From Sporosarcina sp. (GTDB lineage: Bacteria > Bacillota > Bacilli > Bacillales_A > Planococcaceae): a stretch of 48,829 bases of DNA. Shown here piece by piece: positions 44,059 through 48,829 of the stretch (its first letter is position 1; each line of letters begins with the position of its first letter). The translations under genes were made by a program, and so were the position numbers. Location of the stretch: contig NZ_JARICI010000068.1 in NCBI RefSeq assembly GCF_029257255.1, forward strand, positions 1-48,829, given 5' to 3'. The notes beneath the pieces were generated by a model. It was not told the DNA's origin, ran no database searches, and was given only the letters and a program-made list of their open reading frames with translations.

Positions 44059-44423
44059 AAACACGCCCCCTTATAATTAATCAATTAAAAATCAGACGGC
44101 TGTTGGTACAGCTCCACGGGAATTTCACCCCTGCAAGTATTCCTTCCAGCTCTATTCATAGCTTGCGACGCTTTGAACGCTCGAACCATGACGATAGAGG
44201 AGTATCATTATCCTATCTGATGAGTTATCGCCAACAATCTACCACGATTGTATTAGACTCATAGATAATCGCTCGTTTCTATCGAAAGTCATGGCGTATG
44301 AGTCAAGTAGCTCTGCATCAGTAGAACGTATCTGATTTTCAGTTTATAATGCACGACGTTATCTTCCGTGCTTTCTTTGTCAAAGAACAATATATATGTG
44401 AAAGGGAAAATTTAACCATGTAA
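44059..44423 (-). other. 365-bp non-coding interval of the element
   Basis: No gene is visible on either strand. The minus strand carries TTGACA (with TAACGT 16 bases later) near its upstream end, then the structured block described as a candidate RNA, then AT-rich DNA leading into the SHOCT-like gene's ribosome site. Confidence 0.6.
44085..44371 (-). ncRNA. candidate structured RNA in the mobile element
   Basis: Read on the minus strand, about 290 bases form many hairpins: GCACG/CGTGC at the start (44351-44371); an 8-bp GACTCATA/TATGAGTC stem (44256-44304); ACAATC/GATTGT (44234-44251); GATAG/CTATC (around 44195-44220); a bulged AGCTAT helix (44148-44163); GGG-TGAAATT-CCC (44118-44131); and GCTGT-ACCA-ACAGC (44099-44112), ending with TTTTT. 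It could be a stand-alone RNA, a cis-regulatory leader for the SHOCT-recombinase genes or a DNA-level site. I cannot match it to a named family. Confidence 0.4.
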
Positions 44424-44678
44424 TCAAATCTTGAAAGCTAAAATGCCTTGCATCAGCTTCGAACGTAAACGATCACGTGTATCTTTATCAATGCCCCAAT
44501 ACGTATTTCCTTGTTCGTCATAAAGTTTACGCATCGACAAACTAGTCATGTAGCTTCCGTAATGTAGAATGACATATTTCATTGCTTCTGGCTCACCCTT
44601 ATTTGCAGCTAAAATAATTGAATACGGTAATAAACCACGTTCGTTGTCTTTTGTGTTAGCATCAATCATCCCAGTCAT
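44424..44678 (-). CDS. HTH_16-type regulator (Tn916 Orf8-like)
   Basis: 84-residue helix-turn-helix protein. LLPYSIILAANKGEPEAMKYVILHY and the NTYWGIDKDTRDRLRSKLMQGILAF ending (recognisable from PYSIILAANKGEPEAM and DRLRSKL) are the HTH_16 pattern that accompanies a sigma-like gene in Tn916-family elements. The start at 44678 has GAGG nine bases upstream; an ATG at 44684 is an alternative. It overlaps the sigma-like gene by 17 bases. It probably takes part in control of excision or transfer. Confidence 0.8.
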   Translation of the reverse strand: MTGMIDANTKDNERGLLPYSIILAANKGEPEAMKYVILHYGSYMTSLSMRKLYDEQGNTYWGIDKDTRDRLRSKLMQGILAFKI

Positions 44679-45036
44679 CTGCATGTTCCTCCAAAAATCG
44701 CTTTAACCTTTTAAAAGAGCTTGTCCGCCTATACTGAACCGTACTACGAGGAATCTCTAGTAGTTCAGCTATTTCTACATCTGATTTATCAAAAAAGTAG
44801 TATAGTAGGACTGTCTTACGCTTTTCTATTGGCAAAGTACGCATCGCTTCAGCAAGTAATATTGGAGTGACTCTCTTACCAGCCACTTGTAGACATTCTC
44901 CTTCTTCTCCTTCATATTGCTTATCCAAGGTATAAAGTTGATTTTCTTCTTGTGACGTAAGATCAGAAAATGTCATCTCCTTTGCTTGTCTTTGTTTCCT
45001 TTCGTTATAAATATTTATCGCTTCATTCTTCAACAC
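44662..45036 (-). CDS. sigma-70-like regulator (Tn916 Orf7-like), start uncertain
   Basis: Region-4-like sigma/ECF-type DNA-binding protein. MRTLPIEKRKTVLLYYFFDKSDVEIAELL and PRSTVQYRRTSSFKRLKRFLEE form the conserved HTH (seen in LPIEKRKTVLLYYF and STVQYRR). The first standard start in frame is GTG/TTG near 45039/45036, but a plausible coding sequence continues upstream without a stop to 45114 (text such as VEWQVRCAFNAFRKRVLKNE, which resembles the family's N-terminus). There the bases overlapping the ardA stop are ATAA, not the expected ATGA, so the start codon may have been lost. The product would be 150 residues if translated from 45114, or 124-125 from here. Confidence 0.7.
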   Translation of the reverse strand: MLKNEAINIYNERKQRQAKEMTFSDLTSQEENQLYTLDKQYEGEEGECLQVAGKRVTPILLAEAMRTLPIEKRKTVLLYYFFDKSDVEIAELLEIPRSTVQYRRTSSFKRLKRFLEEHADDWDD

Positions 45037-45110
45037 ACGTTTACGAAAAGCATTAAAGGCACAGCGAACTTGCCACTCGACACAGACTGTTTCACAAGTT
45101 TTATATTTAC

Positions 45111-45611
45111 TTATCCAACATATTCAAACACACCATGTGACGTAACTAGAAAACTCCCGTTTATTTCTAAATCTCTTCCAAGCGCTTGATAATCAATATA
45201 GTTCTGTAAATTAGTAGGCACTTCACCGAGCATACCTGTTTCTTCTACATAATACCGAGCCACATCTTCCATGTCTTCGCAATCTGTATAACAAATAATA
45301 TCATCTTGATTTTCTAGCAATTCTTCCAAACTATCAAACCAGTAACCTTGAATTTCGGATAGTTTATGATAAATCGGCGATCCTTCTAATTCTTCTACCA
45401 TCGCACATAACCTGTTAATTTCAGAGATTGGAGTGTATTCACCAACCTCAAATGGCAATTCATAATCATGTATGGCGTATTCTTCATATTCACTATTTAA
45501 GCCAATTCGTTCTTTCATATCTTCCATATCAATCGGTGGTGTAAACCAATCCCCAACCAATTCACCCTCATCATATTTTCCAAGATTGGCGATATATACC
45601 TGCATGTCCAT
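45111..45611 (-). CDS. ardA: antirestriction protein ArdA
   Basis: 166-residue, strongly acidic protein of the ArdA family, which mimics DNA and inhibits type I restriction enzymes when the element enters a new host. Length equals Tn916 Orf18. Typical text: MQVYIANLGKYDEGELVGDW, AIHDYELPF and the C-terminal NYIDYQALGRDLEINGSF. AAGGATGTG precedes the ATG. It is followed directly by the sigma-like gene instead of the transfer genes seen in Tn916. Confidence 0.92.
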   Translation of the reverse strand: MDMQVYIANLGKYDEGELVGDWFTPPIDMEDMKERIGLNSEYEEYAIHDYELPFEVGEYTPISEINRLCAMVEELEGSPIYHKLSEIQGYWFDSLEELLENQDDIICYTDCEDMEDVARYYVEETGMLGEVPTNLQNYIDYQALGRDLEINGSFLVTSHGVFEYVG

Positions 45612-45687
45612 TAATTTATCACATCCTTTTTATTAAAAATGGGCATAAAAAAACAGCAGACAATAAATGTCCACTGGAAAATTTAAC

Positions 45688-46338
45688 TTATCTCTTTGCA
45701 AATGTCCTCTTAATTTCTGGGTCGCTTTTACAATCAGCTTTTTCTGTTGAAAAGTAAAAGCTCAAATTAGTATCTTTACGAAATGTTTCATATAGTTCTG
45801 GTCGAAGCATTTCTGCTTTATTACTATTAGCAATAGTGCGCTTTTTCGATGTTCCATCAGCTTTTTTACCATTACGACGAACATCATAACAATACACCGC
45901 TTTTGGATTATTCCCTTCTGCACGACTACCTATTATTTTTTGTATCCTCTCACTTTTCTTTATTATTTTTTCTTCAGGTATAAAATTAGAGAATATATCG
46001 GCAAAATCTACAAATAAATTTCTCCCCGCATTCCTACTTTCTACACCGAAAAAGTCACAAAATTCTTTAAAGTTATCAAAATGAACTTCATAAAAGTCAA
46101 TAAATCCTTTAATTGAGTGGTCCGTATTGTTATCTTTTATAAATTCTACTTTAGCTTTAGCATACTTATCTGGTTTTCTTTCTTTTTCATTATACAAAGT
46201 TAATATAACAATATATTGTTCACTTTTATATTCAAAGAAAAAAGAGTCTATCATCCATTGTTTTTTCTCCATATCCTTTAATAAAAACGGCAATTTATTA
46301 AAACGTATTTTCGTTTTCTTATTCGTCAAAATTACCAA
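45688..46338 (-). CDS. DUF6037-like protein
   Basis: 216-residue basic protein, no signal or membrane segment. The opening (FLLKDMEKKQWMIDSFFFEY, then YIVILTLYNEKERKP and YAKAKVEFI) resembles the DUF6037 family as I remember it; function unknown. The start is TTG at 46338, or TTG three codons later, which has AAAGG at better spacing. The GC content is low compared with its neighbours. It sits between tcpD and ardA, where accessory cargo is common, so it could be a defence or counter-defence gene; that is speculation. Confidence 0.6.
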   Translation of the reverse strand: MVILTNKKTKIRFNKLPFLLKDMEKKQWMIDSFFFEYKSEQYIVILTLYNEKERKPDKYAKAKVEFIKDNNTDHSIKGFIDFYEVHFDNFKEFCDFFGVESRNAGRNLFVDFADIFSNFIPEEKIIKKSERIQKIIGSRAEGNNPKAVYCYDVRRNGKKADGTSKKRTIANSNKAEMLRPELYETFRKDTNLSFYFSTEKADCKSDPEIKRTFAKR

Positions 46339-46440
46339 GACCTTTCCACTTTTAAATCTATTATATCATCCTCCATTCTCTAAATCTAACTACTACATTC
46401 AGAATAATGATTCTACTATTTGAATAAACCAATCCAGATA

Positions 46441-46662
46441 TCACGCTCCAATAATCCGATTGAATAAGTTTAACAATACATCCTTCACGCCGCTTGCATT
46501 AAAGACCAATCCTACTGCAACCAACGCAACAATTAAAAACCCAATCAATTTGGAGAACTCTCGTTTAAAGCCTAAATAAATACCAATTACTACAATTGCC
46601 ATTAATACCAATGACTGTGCATTACTTAAAAACCAGTTGTATAAATTTTGTCCAAAGTTCAT
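46441..46662 (-). CDS. TcpD-family small membrane protein
   Basis: 73-residue protein with two membrane helices (about 15-32 and 37-56) ending in an amphipathic segment KDVLLNLFNRIIG. It matches TcpD-type proteins of conjugation modules in Firmicute elements (pCW3, ICE relatives), presumed to belong to the membrane channel. GGAGGAATG lies before the ATG. Few other channel genes remain nearby. Confidence 0.75.
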   Translation of the reverse strand: MNFGQNLYNWFLSNAQSLVLMAIVVIGIYLGFKREFSKLIGFLIVALVAVGLVFNASGVKDVLLNLFNRIIGA

Positions 46663-46684
46663 CTTTCATTCCTCCTTCCATCTT

Positions 46685-46774
46685 CTAATACTTTGTTACT
46701 TGCCGCATGCATTCGATAAACCATAAAACGATACCGCCTATAATGGTAATAAAAATATATTTTGCGAATTTCAT
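46685..46774 (-). CDS. 29-residue single-span membrane peptide
   Basis: Tiny gene starting MKFAKYIFITIIGGIVLWFI and ending ECMRQVTKY, with GGAGGACTT before the ATG, lying between mobT and tcpD in the same direction. One membrane helix with a positive start. Its place matches small Orf19-like proteins of Tn916-type elements. Function unknown. Confidence 0.65.
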   Translation of the reverse strand: MKFAKYIFITIIGGIVLWFIECMRQVTKY

Positions 46775-46791
46775 GGAAGTCCTCCAATCTA

Positions 46792-47976
46792 TCATTTAAT
46801 GACATCTTCTGTTTTAAGTGCCTGTTGCATCAATAATTGTTGATGACGTTTGGTTAACTTCGCTTGATCCAACATATCTTTAATCACGGTCGTTTGATTG
46901 ATTTCATCTAGTTTTGTAGCTAGCTTCCAAGTAGGAGCAACTTGTCGAGCCAACCATCTAAGTGTTTTATCGAATGTGTAAGGTTCAGGTTTTGTTGTTA
47001 AATAAATTTTTCTGTTTTCACCAAAATCTAAAAAACGCTGCCACTCCGCATTCATTGGCCAACTACTTCGTCGTTTCTTCTCATCTTTATCAACAAATCG
47101 AATATATCGGTTAATAATAGAAAAGGCTGTTCGTCCCGCATCTTCATAGGTCATTAAATCAAGAACCGCATGATAGGCACGATCATTTTTCAGACGGATT
47201 TCAAAACGGTTTCTAATATCTGTATCTTCGAGTGATGCGCCATGTTTCACGTATTGTTCGTAATCTTTTTCATACACACAAAAATACACATCACTTTTTA
47301 AAGAGCCAATATATAACGTATTTCCCATATCCCGTTTTTCTTCTCCATGAACCAATTCGCCAGAACGGTAACTTTTAAAGCTACGAAACACGGAAATACA
47401 TTCTTCATTTCGGCATTTGTTCGTGAGAAATGGAATATCCAAAATGCCTGTCTTATCATTGATTGCTAGGTCAACTCGTTTAAAGACACCATTTACTCGA
47501 AACACATCCACGAAAAAATCAAACCATGTACGTTGCTGGGCTAATAAAAAGTTTTCAAATTGACGGCAACCCTTGCCTTTGAGTTCAAGTAAACAACCTT
47601 TATCCTCATCTGGCGAAACCATGACAACAATGTCGCCAAAGACATATTGTTCCATGTAAAAATAAAACGCATAATCTTCATGGATCATATACTCCATTTT
47701 CAATCGTAAAATTTCTTCAATAACTGGCTTCGGGTTCGTTGTTAAAAAACGTATTCTTACATAATCAAATAAGATTTCCAAAGGTGCTTCTGGATTAAAT
47801 TGTTCTAAAATATCGAACATTGCTTGTTGTAAAGTTGGTGTTGGTGTCATTTTTCCTGTTTCAATTTCACTAATATACTGCCTTGAAATTCCTACATGTA
47901 CTGCTAATTTATTTTGCGATACGCCATATGACAGTCGTTTTTCTTTTAATTGTTGATACCAAGGTACTTCATTCAT
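46792..47976 (-). CDS. mobT: MobT relaxase (Tn916 Orf20-like, Rep_trans family)
   Basis: 394-residue nicking enzyme that acts at oriT and starts rolling-circle transfer or replication. Residues 5-60 are an XRE-type helix-turn-helix (YGVSQNKLAVHVGISRQYISEIETG, recognisable from SQNKLAVHVGISRQYISE). The central Rep_trans domain includes FKRVDLAINDKTG and TLYIGSLKSDVYFCVYEKDYEQ (seen in RVDLAIND and YIGSLKSD), with the nucleophile Tyr expected near the YEKDYEQY segment. ATG 47976 has GGGAGG upstream. oriT lies about 130 bases upstream, and a terminator intervenes. Confidence 0.92.
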   Translation of the reverse strand: MNEVPWYQQLKEKRLSYGVSQNKLAVHVGISRQYISEIETGKMTPTPTLQQAMFDILEQFNPEAPLEILFDYVRIRFLTTNPKPVIEEILRLKMEYMIHEDYAFYFYMEQYVFGDIVVMVSPDEDKGCLLELKGKGCRQFENFLLAQQRTWFDFFVDVFRVNGVFKRVDLAINDKTGILDIPFLTNKCRNEECISVFRSFKSYRSGELVHGEEKRDMGNTLYIGSLKSDVYFCVYEKDYEQYVKHGASLEDTDIRNRFEIRLKNDRAYHAVLDLMTYEDAGRTAFSIINRYIRFVDKDEKKRRSSWPMNAEWQRFLDFGENRKIYLTTKPEPYTFDKTLRWLARQVAPTWKLATKLDEINQTTVIKDMLDQAKLTKRHQQLLMQQALKTEDVIK

Positions 47977-48000
47977 GTGCATTCCTCCCAACAGAAAAAA

Positions 48001-48030
48001 GATGTCAACTAAGGGCTAATAGCTGACATC
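48001..48030 (-). terminator. intrinsic terminator between oriT and mobT
   Basis: GATGTCA/TGACATC stem extended by CTA/TAG pairs, followed on the minus strand by six T residues, 25 bases upstream of the mobT start. It would stop transcription coming from the coupling-protein gene unless read-through occurs. Confidence 0.75.
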
Positions 48031-48102
48031 TTCGTAATATGACCTAAACCCTTGATGCATCATGGTTTCTGTGCTTTTGAAACAGTTTCTTATTGTTTTT
48101 CT

Positions 48103-48126
48103 ACCCCCCTGTTAGAAACGGGGGGT
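48103..48126. other. oriT: oriT nic-region palindrome
   Basis: On the minus strand ACCCCCC, ten bases containing CTAACA, then GGGGGGT: the layout of the ICEBs1/Tn916 oriT recognised by MobT/NicK-type relaxases. It lies between the coupling-protein gene and mobT as in those elements. Additional hairpins GCGTGGC/GCCACGC (48130-48147) and GCCCAG/CTGGGC with inner GCGGC/GCCGC (48155-48197) belong to the same region. Confidence 0.85.
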
Positions 48127-48202
48127 AAAGCGTGGCTATCGCCACGCAGGCTTTGCCCAGCACAGCGGCTTATGCTTCGCACGCCGCCGCACTGGGCAGC
48201 CT

Positions 48203-48829
48203 TTATGGTGCTAGTTTTTCTATCTCTTGTAAAAAGTCATAATCCTTTGGCACAAGTGGTGTGTAAAATTCAGTAATGACATTATCTCCTTTATCGACGT
48301 ATCAACGTCCTTTGATCTGTTTTAAGAAAAATTGTTTTTGCACGTCACTACCAAACATCATGCCATATCCTAACTCTGACATTCTTCCTAAAGCAACACG
48401 AAAATTAAATTGATCACGAATCCCATCGCCTAAATATTTTGCATCTGGTCGTTGACAGGCAAGAATAAGAAAGAAGCCGGCTTGACGCCCTAACATGACA
48501 ATCTGTTTTAGTTTCGTTAATACAGCTGTACTTTCTTTAGACGCAAGCATTTCCATAAAAGCTACGTATTCGTCAAAAACTAAAAAGTGAGGAGCTAAGC
48601 CCAAATAAGCATAATTTTCTCCTGTTTTATATCCTTGCATTTGTTTCATTTCTTCACTTCGAGCCATCATATCTTCATAAAATTGGTCAATACTTGCCAT
48701 CATTGAATATAGCCACTGCATTGTCCCACCTTTGCCATGTTTCTGGCCCACCAATGACAAGATTTTGTTCCACCTCTGCCATGCACAGGACCACCCTCCT
48801 TTATACTTGAGATGCACCTAATGGTGCAA
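48203..48829 (-). pseudogene. broken TcpA/FtsK-like coupling protein gene (Tn916 Orf21-like)
   Basis: ATP-driven DNA-pumping coupling protein of conjugation. From about 48700 down, the translation is clear: MMASIDQFYEDMMARSEEM, then LVFDEYVAFMEML (Walker B), IVMLGRQAGFFLILACQRPDA and IRDQFNFRVALGRMSE. Two lesions: an in-frame TGA (48302-48304) where the family has glycine after IKGR, with 32 family-like codons beyond it to a normal TAA at 48203; and loss of the N-terminal part including Walker A, since the sequence before about 48700 is unrelated in this frame. It continues to the window edge. Confidence 0.82.

Noticed and set aside
44085..44371. FMN riboswitch, group I/II intron or tmRNA identity for the structured region
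   Set aside because: Only one helix resembles an RFN element; no domain V-like hairpin, no intron core and no tag-peptide region could be recognised.
48052..48276. 74-codon plus-strand frame over oriT
   Set aside because: It crosses the palindromes and hairpins of oriT and the pseudogene end, and has no ribosome site.
1..48829. CRISPR array, tRNA or rRNA genes
   Set aside because: No regularly spaced direct repeats and no tRNA- or rRNA-like sequence were seen on reading both strands.

Overview
The window reads as a chromosomal segment of a low-to-mid GC Firmicute of the order Bacillales. AGGAGG-type ribosome binding sites, frequent TTG/GTG starts, an RsbR-type stressosome protein, HPr with the regulatory Ser46, a NamA/YqjM-type enoate reductase and HxlR/PadR/GntR regulators all fit. 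Planococcaceae (Sporosarcina-like) is my best guess from overall character; no rRNA or tRNA is present to settle it.

Layout. (1) 1-17.9 kb is ordinary core or accessory chromosome made of single genes and short operons separated by clear hairpin terminators: an RsbR paralogue, a YqcI/YcgG protein, a PadR-HAAS-propeller operon, AhpD-like, metallophosphoesterase, NamA, Yip1-type membrane protein, catalase, DJ-1/PfpI, two tiny genes (one resembling a gamma-type SASP), an NCS2 purine/uracil permease, penicillin acylase, a VLRF1 release-factor-like protein, an alpha/beta hydrolase and a GH3 lipoprotein. (2) 17.9-24.3 kb holds a complete four-gene Wadjet-type (Jet) SMC defence operon in the order jetD-jetA-jetB-jetC. 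(3) 26.8-36.7 kb is a leftward operon for uptake and breakdown of N-acetylgalactosamine/galactosamine: GntR regulator, AgaS, mannose-family PTS IIB-IIC-IID-IIA, NagA-type deacetylase, tagatose-6-phosphate kinase, tagatose-bisphosphate aldolase, and the general PTS proteins HPr and enzyme I at its end. Operator palindromes sit before the regulator and before agaS. (4) The operon side is bracketed by two near-identical copies (25.3 and 36.9 kb) of a gene for a 40-residue protein, each with the same terminator and the same upstream block containing a Rex-type palindrome and a cre-like motif. (5) 37.3-41.8 kb carries a cupin, an HxlR regulator divergent from a frameshifted nitroreductase, and an overlapping pair of FAD lactone oxidase and PLP aldolase/deaminase genes.

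(6) From about 42.06 kb to the right edge lies the left part of an integrated Tn916/ICEBs1-like element. Its large serine recombinase gene reads into a remnant of the 3' end of an rlmCD-type 23S rRNA methyltransferase gene, which marks the attachment site; that gene's old terminator still lies beyond. The element carries a SHOCT-like small protein, a roughly 290-nt structured non-coding region, an HTH_16 protein, a sigma-like regulator, ArdA, a DUF6037-like protein, two small membrane proteins, the MobT relaxase, an oriT with the typical C6/G6 palindrome, and a broken TcpA/FtsK coupling protein. The usual type IV secretion genes between ArdA and the regulators are absent, so what is visible looks like a reduced or decaying, at most mobilisable, element.

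The least explained signals are the structured region in the mobile element, the duplicated Rex-box/40-residue gene loci, and the apparently mutated ATGA-to-ATAA start of the sigma-like gene.
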